A stretch of DNA of 58,046 bases from positions 1 through 58,046 of the forward strand of contig CAAGJU010000106.1 of NCBI GenBank assembly GCA_900770225.1. The letters run 5' to 3'. Made by a program: the position numbers and the translations under genes. Origin of the DNA: Lachnospiraceae bacterium (GTDB lineage Bacteria; Bacillota; Clostridia; Lachnospirales; Lachnospiraceae). Shown here in pieces: positions 22,997 through 31,615 of the stretch (position 1 is the first letter of the stretch; each line of letters opens with the position of its first letter). Under the pieces are notes generated by a model, which worked only from the letters and a program-made list of their open reading frames with translations, was not told the DNA's origin and did no database searches.

Positions 22997-25236
22997 CACT
23001 GCTTTCTCTCTTCCGGCTCTTCTTTTTCCGTGCTTCCGTTCCCGGTCAACTTTAACATAATTTCATTGCTGCGCGCAACGAATTTTGTCATCTCATCGGG
23101 AGTGAGCGAACGGTTACTGAGAACCGCGAGATCATAGATCTGCTCAACGAAGATCTTTACGCCCTCTTCATCATTCTTATGTTCATAGACGTACTTGACA
23201 AGCGGATGTCTCGCATTCAAGATCAGCGTCTGGCTTCCCTCGAGCATATCCATGTTCGTGTTCTGGCCGCTCATGCCGTAGATCTTCATCATATCGTAGT
23301 AACGGCGCATCTCCTCGGAGATCGTCACCATGGCGGCGATATTTTTGTCCTTGAGGTTCTCCGCCTTTACAGCCAGCTGATCCTTGCCGAGTTCTTTCCG
23401 GAAGAGCTCCTGCAGCTTCTCGCTCTCTGTCTTCAGATTACGGCTGCTACCCTTCAGATCATCGGTAAGCACAGCATCGATGCGCTGGAACTGCACGCTG
23501 TCGTCGATCTGCTCCATGCGGCTGATGAAAGGCGCATCGATCGTCTGGCCGAGCTTATAGGCCTGCTTCTTCTGCGCACGGAACATATTGATATACTGGG
23601 ACTGCTGTACCGCATCGGTGTAATAGTAAACCGTGGTTTTCTTCTTTTCTTCTTTGTCAGCGTCCTCTTTGCTGTCCGAAGCTTCCTTCTTATCTGTACT
23701 TCCGGCTTCGGCGGCCTTATCCCCGCTTTCCGCAGTCTTATCATTATCTGCAGTCGTATCAGCAGACTTGTCGCCGTTCTCTGCAGCGGCTTCGCCATCT
23801 TTATTTTTCTCCGAAGCTGCTTCAGCTCCTTTGTCTGCCTTATCCTCTGCCGGTGCGGCGGCATCAACGATCTCTTTCAGCGTAGAGAACTTGCCGTCGA
23901 GATCCTCATAGAGAACGTAATCCTTCATTCTCTCCTGGAACTTCTCGTCCTTCAGGATGCCGTACTTGATAAAAATACCGATGTCGTTCCAGTATTTCTC
24001 ATAGTCAGCCCGTTTGGTCTTGAACATACCGCTCAGCTTGTCGCTGACCTTCTTGGAGATGTAATCGGAGATCTTCTGCGCGAAACCATCATTCTGCAGA
24101 GCGGAACGCGATACGTTCAGCGGAAGATCCGGGCAGTCAATGACGCCCTTCAGCACCAGCAGGTACTCGGGGATGACTTCCTTGATATTATCCGCGATGA
24201 ACACCTGGTTGTTATACAGTTTTATTTTTCCCTCAATGGACTCATACTCCGTATTGACCTTCGGGAAATAGAGAATGCCCTTCAGGTGGAACGGGTACTC
24301 CATGTTCAGATGGATCCAGAACAGCGGATCTCTGTAGTCGTTGAATACCCTGCGGTAAAATTCCTTATATTCATCATCCTTGCATTCGGACGGCTGTTTG
24401 AGCCAGAGCGGCTGCGTATCGTTGACAGGCACCGGTCTCTTCTCGATCTTTACCTCGTCCTTTGCAGGGCTCGTCTCCACCTTTTCGGTGGTGCCGTCAT
24501 CATTTTTCTTCTCCTCGTATTTGGCATCGGTGTGGATATGCTCGATGACCTTATCGGTATCCTTCAGATCCTTCTCGTCGATGGTCTCTGTCTGCGGCTC
24601 TGCCGTCTCATTGACCAGGTAAATCTCCGTCGGCATGAATCCGCAGTACTTCTCGATCGTCTCGCGAACCTTATACTCGTTAGCGAACTCCAGACTGTCA
24701 TCGGAGATGTGCAGCGTAACCGTCGTACCGGGTTCCGTGCGGGTACCGTCCTCCATGTCATAATCCGTACCGCCGTCGCAGGTCCAGTGTACCGGCTGTG
24801 CGCCCTGCTGATAGCTCAGCGTATCGATCTCTACCAGATCCGCAACCATGAATGCGGAATAAAAGCCGAGTCCGAAATGGCCGATGATCTGATCGTTGTC
24901 CGCCTTATCCTTGTACTTGTTAAGAAATTCCGATGCACCTGAAAAAGCGATTTCCGTGATATCCTTGACGACCTCATCCGCCGTCATGCCGATACCGTTA
25001 TCCTCGAATTTCAGCGTCTTTTCCTTGTCATTGACAGAAACGGTGATCTTCGGCTTATAGCCCTCCGGGAGCTCCGCCTCTCCGATCGCGTCCAGTTTCT
25101 TACGCTTCGTGATAGCGTCGCAGCCGTTGGAGATCAGCTCACGGATAAAAATATCCTTGTCTGAGTACATCCATTTCTTGATAATGGGAAAAATATTGTC
25201 GCTGTTGATGGAAAGATTGCCATGTCTTGCTTCCAT
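22996..25236 (-). CDS. htpG: Chaperone HtpG (Hsp90 family) with two extra linkers
   Basis: ATP-dependent cytoplasmic chaperone. 746 residues, about 120 longer than the usual 620-630. The N-terminal GHKL ATPase domain (about 1-215) has ELISNGCDAI (about 32-41), EDNGIGMT and GHFGLGFYSAF. Two additions explain the length: a charged linker of about 60 residues after the ATPase domain (about 212-272, as in eukaryotic Hsp90), and an Ala/Lys/Glu/Asp-rich stretch of about 75 residues (about 458-532) just before the YYYTDAV strand. Start ATG 25236 has GGAG 12 bases upstream. The open frame continues upstream to 25611 through the palindromic repeat, but that part is not HtpG-like and is rejected. Confidence 0.94.
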   Translation of the reverse strand: MEARHGNLSINSDNIFPIIKKWMYSDKDIFIRELISNGCDAITKRKKLDAIGEAELPEGYKPKITVSVNDKEKTLKFEDNGIGMTADEVVKDITEIAFSGASEFLNKYKDKADNDQIIGHFGLGFYSAFMVADLVEIDTLSYQQGAQPVHWTCDGGTDYDMEDGTRTEPGTTVTLHISDDSLEFANEYKVRETIEKYCGFMPTEIYLVNETAEPQTETIDEKDLKDTDKVIEHIHTDAKYEEKKNDDGTTEKVETSPAKDEVKIEKRPVPVNDTQPLWLKQPSECKDDEYKEFYRRVFNDYRDPLFWIHLNMEYPFHLKGILYFPKVNTEYESIEGKIKLYNNQVFIADNIKEVIPEYLLVLKGVIDCPDLPLNVSRSALQNDGFAQKISDYISKKVSDKLSGMFKTKRADYEKYWNDIGIFIKYGILKDEKFQERMKDYVLYEDLDGKFSTLKEIVDAAAPAEDKADKGAEAASEKNKDGEAAAENGDKSADTTADNDKTAESGDKAAEAGSTDKKEASDSKEDADKEEKKKTTVYYYTDAVQQSQYINMFRAQKKQAYKLGQTIDAPFISRMEQIDDSVQFQRIDAVLTDDLKGSSRNLKTESEKLQELFRKELGKDQLAVKAENLKDKNIAAMVTISEEMRRYYDMMKIYGMSGQNTNMDMLEGSQTLILNARHPLVKYVYEHKNDEEGVKIFVEQIYDLAVLSNRSLTPDEMTKFVARSNEIMLKLTGNGSTEKEEPEERKQ

Positions 25237-25292
25237 GAAAATATCACACTCCTCGCCTGATGTGTTCTGCTGTGCAGTTATATAAAGGTGCA

Positions 25293-25426
25293 GAATACAG
25301 ATGCCTCCACCCGCAACAGTGCGATGAGCACTTGCTGAGAGCGACCGCAGGGAAGCTCGAAGCTTACGTGCGACGCCTGTCAGCGCAGTTAGCGAGCTTA
25401 CAAGCTGACCGCTCCCATCTGTATTC
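25293..25426. repeat. Dispersed palindromic repeat with 79-bp core (25.3-kb copy)
   Basis: Outer arms GAATACAGATG (25293-25303) and CATCTGTATTC (25416-25426) form a perfect 11-bp inverted repeat. The core at 25321-25399 differs at only one of 79 positions from 40438-40516. Within it lie GAGCGACCGCAGGGAAGCTC and the inner stem arms AAGCTCG / CGAGCTT. The outer arms are unrelated to those of the other copies. It lies in the gap glnS-htpG (25237-25607), which otherwise holds the glnS terminator. Confidence 0.85.
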
Positions 25427-25550
25427 CCGGGCATTTTGCCAACTTTTATACCGGCAACGGTCTCTGATAACCTCGATCTTCTAACCGAAAACCAGCCGTG
25501 TATGTCAACAAAAAGTATATTAGAGCGCAACTGACCAAAAGTCAAGAAAA

Positions 25551-25581
25551 AATCAGCACTCGTTTCATTCGAGTGCTGATT
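25551..25581 (-). terminator. Intrinsic terminator of glnS
   Basis: AATCAGCACTCG (25551-25562) and CGAGTGCTGATT (25570-25581) are perfectly complementary. On the minus strand a run of six to seven T follows. It lies 27 bases after the glnS stop, so htpG probably has its own promoter. Confidence 0.93.
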
Positions 25582-25607
25582 AAAGATGATGACAGTATGA
25601 AAATTCC

Positions 25608-27323
25608 TCAATGCGCTGCCGGAAGTTTGAAGGAGCTCTTCAGCGATACAATTCTTCCGAACACCGGCTGACCGGGCTGACTGAGCTTCGGATCTGCGGA
25701 GAAAAATCCGTTGCGCACAAACTGGAAACGGTCATACGGCTTTGCCTCAGCGAGTGCCGGCTCCACAAATGCCTGGCAGATCTCCATGGAGTCCGGATTG
25801 ATATTCATGGATCCGTCTTCCTCGTTGTAGACGCCCTTCTCTTCATCGATCAGATTATTATAGAGACGGACCTCCACCTGCTTTGCATCTGCAGCGTTGA
25901 CCCAGTGGATCGTTCCCTTCACCTTTCTTCCATCCGGGCTGTTGCCTCCGCGGGAAGCCGGATCATAGGTCACATGGATCAGCGTCACACGGCCGTCCGC
26001 ATCCTTTTCGCAGGATACACACTTCACAAAGTATGCCTGCATCAGGCGGACCTCATTGCCGGGAAACATACGGAAATATTTTTTCGGCGGAACTTCCATA
26101 AAATCGCTGCGCTCGATATAGAGCTCACGCGAGAATGTCACTTTTCTGGTACCCAGCGCCTCGTTTTCCGGATTGTTCGGAACTTCAAATTTCTCTGTCT
26201 GTCCCTCCGGGTAATTGTCGATCACAACCTTCACCGGATCAAGAACCGCATACATGCGCGGCGCTTTGGCTTTCAGATCATCACGGATGCAGTACTCGAG
26301 CATGGCGTAATCGGTCGAACTGTTCGCTTTTGCGATACCGCCGAGTTCGACGAATTTCTGGATCGATTCCGGCGTGTAGCCGCGGCGGCGAAGCGCAGCG
26401 ATCGTGACGAGACGGGGATCATCCCAGCCGTCAACGGTTCCGTTCTCCACCAGCTTCTTGATATAACGCTTTCCGGTGACCACGTTGGTCAGGTAGAGCT
26501 TGGCAAACTCAATCTGACGCGGCGGATTCTCAAACATCCCGACATTCTGCACAACCCAGTTATACAGCGGACGATGATCCTCGAACTCCAGCGTGCAGAG
26601 AGAATGCGTAACGCCCTCAAAAGCATCCTCCAGCGGATGTGCAAAATCATACATCGGGTAGATGCACCACTTATCTCCCGTATTCTGGTGAGTCAGATGA
26701 GCGATACGATAAAGGATCGGGTCACGCATGTTGATGTTGGCGGCCTTCATGTCTATTTTTGCACGGAGAACCTTTTCACCGTCGGCGAATTCGCCGTTCT
26801 TCATTCTCGTAAAGAGATCCAGATTCTCTTCCACACTGCGGTTGCGGTTCGGATCATCTTTTCCGACATCGTTCCAGCCGCCCCGGTACTCACGGATCTC
26901 TTCAGCGGACAGATCCGATACATAGGCCTTGCCGGCTTTGATCAGATTGAGCGCTGCTTCATACATGCGGTCAAAATAATTGGAGGCAAAATACGGCCCG
27001 TTAAACTTCACACCGAGCCATTCCACATCTTTTTTGATTGCTTCTACATACTCGCCCTTCTCCTTCGTCGGGTTCGTATCGTCGAAACGGAGATTGAACT
27101 GGCCGCCGTATTCCTTGGCAATATGATAATTGAGAAGGATCGACTTGGCGTGACCGATATGCAGGAAACCATTCGGTTCCGGCGGGAAACGCGTCACCAC
27201 ATGCGTGTACTTTCCCTCTGCCAGATCTTTGTCGATCTCCATCTCGATGAAGTTGCGGGAAGTCTTCTCGGCACCTTCTTCTGTGCCAGACGCTTCATTT
27301 CCCGTGATCTTTTCGTTATCCAC
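25608..27323 (-). CDS. glnS: Glutaminyl-tRNA synthetase
   Basis: Charges tRNA-Gln. 571 residues from the chosen start, class I catalytic domain followed by two beta-barrel anticodon-binding domains. HIGH motif in PPEPNGFLHIGHA (about 47-59). In the KMSKS region, between LYLTN and RYIKKLVENG, the sequence reads VVTGKR instead of the usual MSKR. The WDDPRLVTI and ALRRRGYTPESI segments are typical. Start GTG 27323 is chosen because AAGGAGG lies seven bases upstream; the ATG at 27341 overlaps that same ribosome site, and TTG 27359 has none. The terminator at 25551-25581 closes the gene. Confidence 0.95.
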   Translation of the reverse strand: MDNEKITGNEASGTEEGAEKTSRNFIEMEIDKDLAEGKYTHVVTRFPPEPNGFLHIGHAKSILLNYHIAKEYGGQFNLRFDDTNPTKEKGEYVEAIKKDVEWLGVKFNGPYFASNYFDRMYEAALNLIKAGKAYVSDLSAEEIREYRGGWNDVGKDDPNRNRSVEENLDLFTRMKNGEFADGEKVLRAKIDMKAANINMRDPILYRIAHLTHQNTGDKWCIYPMYDFAHPLEDAFEGVTHSLCTLEFEDHRPLYNWVVQNVGMFENPPRQIEFAKLYLTNVVTGKRYIKKLVENGTVDGWDDPRLVTIAALRRRGYTPESIQKFVELGGIAKANSSTDYAMLEYCIRDDLKAKAPRMYAVLDPVKVVIDNYPEGQTEKFEVPNNPENEALGTRKVTFSRELYIERSDFMEVPPKKYFRMFPGNEVRLMQAYFVKCVSCEKDADGRVTLIHVTYDPASRGGNSPDGRKVKGTIHWVNAADAKQVEVRLYNNLIDEEKGVYNEEDGSMNINPDSMEICQAFVEPALAEAKPYDRFQFVRNGFFSADPKLSQPGQPVFGRIVSLKSSFKLPAAH

Positions 27324-27451
27324 CCTCTTATCCTCCTTCATATCGCTGCCGCGGTTCAAAATTAAAATACGAAGCGGCGCGTGGACTTATCCAGTTAACA
27401 TTCACATCGCAAACGATGCCAAAACTATTGAACACATGGGTTTATACAACA

Positions 27452-27484
27452 AGACTGCCGCACTTAAATCAAGTGTGGCAGTCT
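27452..27484 (-). terminator. Terminator of tRNA-Val(CAC)
   Basis: AGACTGCCGCACTT and AAGTGTGGCAGTCT pair around a short loop with one G-T. On the minus strand T-rich sequence (TTGTTGT) follows. It lies just beyond the tRNA 3' end. Confidence 0.85.
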
Positions 27485-27492
27485 GTCATGCG

Positions 27493-27566
27493 TGGAACCG
27501 ACGGGGATCGAACCCGTGACCTCTCGCGTGTGAGGCGAACGCTCATCCCGGCTGAGCTACGGTTCC
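27493..27566 (-). tRNA. tRNA-Val (CAC)
   Basis: Read on the minus strand: acceptor GGAACCG / CGGTTCC (perfect), D arm GCTC/GAGC, anticodon arm TTCGC-CTCACAC-GCGAG with anticodon CAC, T arm ACGGG-TTCGATC-CCCGT, discriminator A. CCA is not encoded. A single gene with its own terminator. Confidence 0.94.
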
Positions 27567-27654
27567 ATACGTGCATTAGTTTAGCACCGCATCATTCTTC
27601 GGTCAATGTAAAATTGCATGTTCTGAAAATGATAGAGTTACAGTTCAAACACTA

Positions 27655-27935
27655 CGAGGGCCACGGAACACATGGAGACTCCCAAGCCGAGGACAAGCGA
27701 GAGCGGTCGGCTTGTGTAAACTCGCAAAGCTCGTTAACTGCGCCGACAGGCGTCGCACGCCTGACTGCGTCAGGCTGACGCGGCGCTCGCCTCACCGCAT
27801 CACACTTCGTGTGTGCGGATGCGGCTCACTGCTCGCGCATAAGCTTCGAGCTTCCCTTCGGTCGCTCTCAGCAAGTGCTCATCGCTCCGTCGAGGCTGGA
27901 AGTCTCCATGTGTGACAGTGGCTAGTAACGAGTGG
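27655..27935. repeat. Long palindromic repeat with split core (27.7-kb copy)
   Basis: Arms ACACATGGAGACT (27668-27680) and AGTCTCCATGTGT (27901-27913) match perfectly and extend with few mismatches to about 34 bp. The core found at 25.3 and 40.4 kb is present in inverted orientation but in two parts, 27841-27885 and 27727-27757, separated by 83 bases that form their own hairpins (GCATCACACTTCGTGTGTGC and others). It fills most of the gap between the tRNA gene and glf. Confidence 0.8.
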
Positions 27936-27963
27936 CCTGTAGCATGACAGAAATATCTGTATA

Positions 27964-29082
27964 CTATCTGAGCAGCTCATCCGCTTTTGCGAGCGCCGAC
28001 GCGATCACCGCATCCATGTCGTAATAACGGTACTCACCGAGCCGCCCGCCAAATATCACGTGCTGCTCCCTGTCCGCCATTTCCCGGTACTGTGCATACA
28101 GCTTTCCGTTTTTCTCATCGTTGACAGGGTAGTACGGCTCGGAGCCGGGTTTCCACTCGGAAGAGTACTCGCGGCTGATGACGGTCTTCGGCAGATCATT
28201 GCCGTTTTCATCTTTGCCGAACTCAAACCACTTGTGCTCGATGATCCTCGTCCAGGGCGTCTCACGGTCCGTGTAATTCACTGCCGCATTGCCCTGGAAA
28301 TTCGGCTTGTCAAGAACTTCCGTCTCAAAACGCACCGAGCGGTATTCCAGCGCCCCGAGTGAAAAATCAAAATAGGCGTCGATTGCACCTGTGTAGATCA
28401 CCCTGTCAGCCATCCTGTCCCAGGAGGCTCTGTCCTTCAGATAATCCTCTTCCAGCCGCACCTCAATGCCATCGAGCATATTGGCAACCATCTTCGTGTA
28501 GCCGCCCACGGGAATTCCCTGATACAGCGCATTAAAATAATTGTTATCGAACGTCAGTCTCACAGGAAGGCGTCTGATGATGAATGCCGGCAGTTCACGG
28601 CACGGCCGACCCCATTGCTTTTCCGTGTATCCTTTGATCAGCTTCTCATAGATATCCGTGCCGACCAGCGAGATGGCCTGCTCTTCGAGATTCTGAGGGT
28701 TCGTGATGCCGGCTTCTTTTCGCTGCGCCTCTATTTTTGCCGCTGCCTCTTCCGGCGTGACAACGCCCCACATTTTGTTGAACGTATACATATTGAAGGG
28801 CAGAGAGTACAGCTCTCCCCTGTAATTAGCCACCGGGGAATTGGTGAAACGGTTGAACACGGCGAACTGATTCACATAGTTCCACACTTCTGTATTATTC
28901 GTGTGAAAAATATGCGCGCCGTATCTGTGAACGTTGATGCCCTCGATCTTCTCCGTGTATACATTGCCGGCAATATGCGGTCTCCGGTCGATCACGAGAA
29001 CCCGCTTACCCGCCTTTTGGGCTTCGTGTGCAAAGACGGCGCCGTATAATCCCGCGCCGACGATAAGATAATCATATTTCAT
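27964..29082 (-). CDS. glf: UDP-galactopyranose mutase
   Basis: FAD enzyme that converts UDP-galactopyranose to UDP-galactofuranose, the donor for galactofuranose in surface glycans. 372 residues, normal. The N-terminal Rossmann motif GAGLYGAVFAHEA is at about 7-19. Conserved segments: YGAHIFHTNNTEVWNYV (about 55-71), FNMYTFNKMWGV, and Arg residues in the KPNFQGNAAVNYTDR and EPYYPVNDEKN regions that hold substrate phosphates. Start ATG 29082 with AGGGGGAAACC upstream. It is not adjacent to other sugar genes here; the rhamnose glycan locus lies 11 kb or more away. Confidence 0.95.
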   Translation of the reverse strand: MKYDYLIVGAGLYGAVFAHEAQKAGKRVLVIDRRPHIAGNVYTEKIEGINVHRYGAHIFHTNNTEVWNYVNQFAVFNRFTNSPVANYRGELYSLPFNMYTFNKMWGVVTPEEAAAKIEAQRKEAGITNPQNLEEQAISLVGTDIYEKLIKGYTEKQWGRPCRELPAFIIRRLPVRLTFDNNYFNALYQGIPVGGYTKMVANMLDGIEVRLEEDYLKDRASWDRMADRVIYTGAIDAYFDFSLGALEYRSVRFETEVLDKPNFQGNAAVNYTDRETPWTRIIEHKWFEFGKDENGNDLPKTVISREYSSEWKPGSEPYYPVNDEKNGKLYAQYREMADREQHVIFGGRLGEYRYYDMDAVIASALAKADELLR

Positions 29083-29303
29083 GGTTTCCCCCTGCCATTG
29101 GCCGTTCTGCCGGCCTGCTGCCGATCATGGATATGATCGTTTTCCGTCTGTTACTTAAACCCATACGATAAACCGTGCCACATACTGTCAGAGTGTTCGT
29201 CGAAAATCGCCTGACAGAAAAATGTGCGGCAACTGATCCCTTTGAATGCCGTGCATGAAAAGAAGTCCTGCAACTGAGAGCAATCCCTCAGCCGAAGAAA
29301 CGT

Positions 29304-30323
29304 TCAGCAGATTCTCGGCAGGCCCTCGCCCTGCAGCACATCCATCCGGCGCATGCCGCCTACCGGCGTCCGCATCAGCAGATCACCCGGCCGGCCACCC
29401 TCTGATTTTTCTGCCGTTGTCACGTGTCCTATGATGGCCGCATCTGCTCCGTATCGGGAAGCGCGGATCACAGCAAGTGCTTTCTCCGCATCGGCACCAT
29501 CCACAATGGCCGTCAGCTTGCCCTCGTTTCCCATGTACATCGGATCAAGTCCCAGCAGACCGCAGAAATCCCGGACTTTGGGGGAAACGGGAACTGCATC
29601 GCTCTCGAGCGTAAATACAAGCCCGCTCGCCTCGGCGAGCTCCTTCAGAACGGTACCCAGGCCGCCTCTCGTGATGTCCCGCAGGACATGTACCTTTACG
29701 CCGGCCGCAATCAGCGCCTGTACCATATCGCCAAGCGGCGCGTTGTCACTCTGAATATCCGTATCGATCTGCATGCGCTCACTCAGGATCGTCGCATGAT
29801 GGTCCCCCATATTACCTGAGACAAGGATGGCATCGCCGTCCCGGGCACCGGATGCTCCGATTTCCAGACCTTCCGGCACAAAGCCGACGCCGGCTGTATT
29901 GATCATCATACCGCCTCTGCCCTGTTCGGCATCGATCACCTTGGTATCACCGGCTACAATCTGCACACCTGCCTCGCGCGCTGTCTCCGCCATAGCATGC
30001 ACCACACGTTGCAGCAGCTCCGTTGACAGCCCCTCCTGCAGGATGAAACCTGCCGTGAGATACTTCGGCGTCGCGCCGCGCATCAGGAGATCATTGACGG
30101 TCCCGCATACGCTCAGCCGGCCGATGTTTCCGCCCCTGTACTCCAGTGGCGTCACGACAAAGCTGTCCGTTGTCAGTGCTATGCGGCCGCTGCCCGGCAC
30201 AACAGCACTGTCCTCCATCTGATTCAGAATCTCGTTATCAAACTCTTCCGCAAAAATACCGGCGATCAGTTCCCCAGTGGCCTGTCCGCCGCTCCCATGT
30301 GCCATGGTTATCGTTTCTGTCAT
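29304..30323 (-). CDS. hypE: Hydrogenase maturation protein HypE
   Basis: Dehydrates the HypF-made thiocarboxamide on its C-terminal Cys to thiocyanate, the source of cyanide for the Ni-Fe site. 339 residues, PurM-like fold. The N-terminal MAHGSGGQATGELI segment (about 7-20) and ALTTDSFVVTPLEY (about 49-62) bind ATP and magnesium. The protein ends P-R-I-C, the signature tail with the reacting Cys. Start ATG 30323 with AGGGAG upstream. Last gene of hypF-hypC-hypD-hypE, 19 bases after hypD. Confidence 0.97.
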   Translation of the reverse strand: MTETITMAHGSGGQATGELIAGIFAEEFDNEILNQMEDSAVVPGSGRIALTTDSFVVTPLEYRGGNIGRLSVCGTVNDLLMRGATPKYLTAGFILQEGLSTELLQRVVHAMAETAREAGVQIVAGDTKVIDAEQGRGGMMINTAGVGFVPEGLEIGASGARDGDAILVSGNMGDHHATILSERMQIDTDIQSDNAPLGDMVQALIAAGVKVHVLRDITRGGLGTVLKELAEASGLVFTLESDAVPVSPKVRDFCGLLGLDPMYMGNEGKLTAIVDGADAEKALAVIRASRYGADAAIIGHVTTAEKSEGGRPGDLLMRTPVGGMRRMDVLQGEGLPRIC

Positions 30324-30342
30324 TGTTCACTTCTCCCTTACA

Positions 30343-31386
30343 TTACTCTCGCCTTCCGTTGGAAAGCCACGTAAAACAGCTTCCCTCCTGGGAGACCATG
30401 CAGGCGCCTTTCGGGCTCATCGGCGTGCATGCTTTTCCGAAAAGCGGACAGTCCACCGGCCGTATCCGACCCGTGAGCACATCGCCGCAGCGGCAGGCTC
30501 TGTTCGCCCCGCTGTCATCATCCAGTCCGCCGCTTCCCGCATCATACGCCGCATATTCCGGTCTGAGCATCAGACCTGATTCCTCTATTGCTCCGAGGCC
30601 TCTCCATGCGGCACGACAGGGAACGAAATAACGCCGGATCAGTTCCTGCGCCCTGACATTCCCTTCCTCTGTCACGACACGGGGATAAAAATTCATGACC
30701 CTGCCGCGGCCGTACGACCTTACGATCCCGTAGACCGCTGCCAGAATCTCCTCACCGGTAAATCCGGCGACCGCAAAGGGAATCTGATACCGCTCCGCCA
30801 GAGGCACAAAGGCGCGGCTGCCCGTCACGACCGAGACATGCCCGGGGGCCAGAAATCCCTGCACAGGTGCCCCGCCCCTGCAAAGTGCATCGATGACAGG
30901 CGGCATGGTCTTCATCGCCGTCAGGAGGCGCACATTGGTTATTTTTTTTCCCGTGATCTGCTGCATCAGCAGTGCATACGCCGGCGCGGTTGTCTCAAAC
31001 CCGACGGCGGCAAAAACAAACACCGTATCCGGATGTTTTTCCGCCAGAAGCAGCGTGTCGAGCGGCGAATACACCATCTCCACGCGTGCGCCCTCTCCCC
31101 TGGCGGCAGAAAGAGTGGTCCTGCTGCCTGGCACGCGGATCAGATCTCCGAAGGTGACGAGGCAGGTGTCCGGCGTCTCCGCCAGTTCAATCGCCCGGTC
31201 CACATAGGCTGTCGGCGTGACGCACACGGGACATCCCGGTCCGGAGATCAGCCGGATGTTCGGCGAGAGCATGGTGGGGATGCCGTTTTTAGCGATTGCA
31301 GCTGTGTGACTGCCGCACACCTCCATGATCTGCATTTCGGGGCCGTCATAGGTGGCCAGATATTTTTTGATATCCTCCAGATTCAC
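30343..31386 (-). CDS. hypD: Hydrogenase maturation protein HypD
   Basis: [4Fe-4S] scaffold that, with HypC, assembles Fe(CN)2CO. 347 residues. Motifs: EVCGSHTAAIAKNGI (about 22-36), SGPGCPVCVTP (about 48-58), and the C-terminal Cys cluster CRCGDVLTG, GKACTPMSPKGACMVSQEGSC that holds the Fe-S centre. The start is GTG 31386, overlapping the hypC stop as GTGA, so translation is coupled. Confidence 0.97.
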   Translation of the reverse strand: MNLEDIKKYLATYDGPEMQIMEVCGSHTAAIAKNGIPTMLSPNIRLISGPGCPVCVTPTAYVDRAIELAETPDTCLVTFGDLIRVPGSRTTLSAARGEGARVEMVYSPLDTLLLAEKHPDTVFVFAAVGFETTAPAYALLMQQITGKKITNVRLLTAMKTMPPVIDALCRGGAPVQGFLAPGHVSVVTGSRAFVPLAERYQIPFAVAGFTGEEILAAVYGIVRSYGRGRVMNFYPRVVTEEGNVRAQELIRRYFVPCRAAWRGLGAIEESGLMLRPEYAAYDAGSGGLDDDSGANRACRCGDVLTGRIRPVDCPLFGKACTPMSPKGACMVSQEGSCFTWLSNGRRE

Positions 31387-31601
31387 TCCTCAAAGGCCTC
31401 CAGCTCCTCAAAAATATCACGCATCTCATCCGCCTCCTGCTCGGAGACTTTCTGGATGATACAGCCTGCGTGCACGAGCACCATATCGCCCGCCTTTACA
31501 TCGACGAGCCCGGCGCGCGCATTCACACGATTGCCGCTGAAATCCACAACGGCACCGCCGTCTTTTACTTCAATTACCTTTCCCGGAAGTGCAACGCACA
31601 T
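31383..31601 (-). CDS. hypC: Hydrogenase assembly chaperone HypC
   Basis: 72-residue HypC/HybG/HupF chaperone that carries the Fe(CN)2CO unit to the large subunit. It starts MCVALPGKVIEV, with the essential Cys2. The small beta barrel (about 2-55) includes VDFSGNRVNARAGL and VHAGCIIQKV. The tail is acidic. Start ATG 31601 with GGAGG upstream. It overlaps hypD by four bases and follows hypF by 14 bases. Confidence 0.96.
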   Translation of the reverse strand: MCVALPGKVIEVKDGGAVVDFSGNRVNARAGLVDVKAGDMVLVHAGCIIQKVSEQEADEMRDIFEELEAFEE

Positions 31602-31615
31602 ACCGTCCTCCTTCT

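Noticed and set aside
23179..24942. 587-codon open frame on the plus strand
   Set aside because: It is exactly antisense to htpG, which is clearly coding; the translation has no recognisable domain and arises from codon bias on the other strand.
25237..25611. N-terminal extension of HtpG to 871 residues
   Set aside because: The extension reads through the palindromic repeat and the glnS terminator and is unlike any HtpG; the ATG at 25236 has a ribosome site.
25611..27365. 584-codon open frame on the plus strand
   Set aside because: Antisense to glnS over its full length; glnS has all synthetase motifs and a proper ribosome site.
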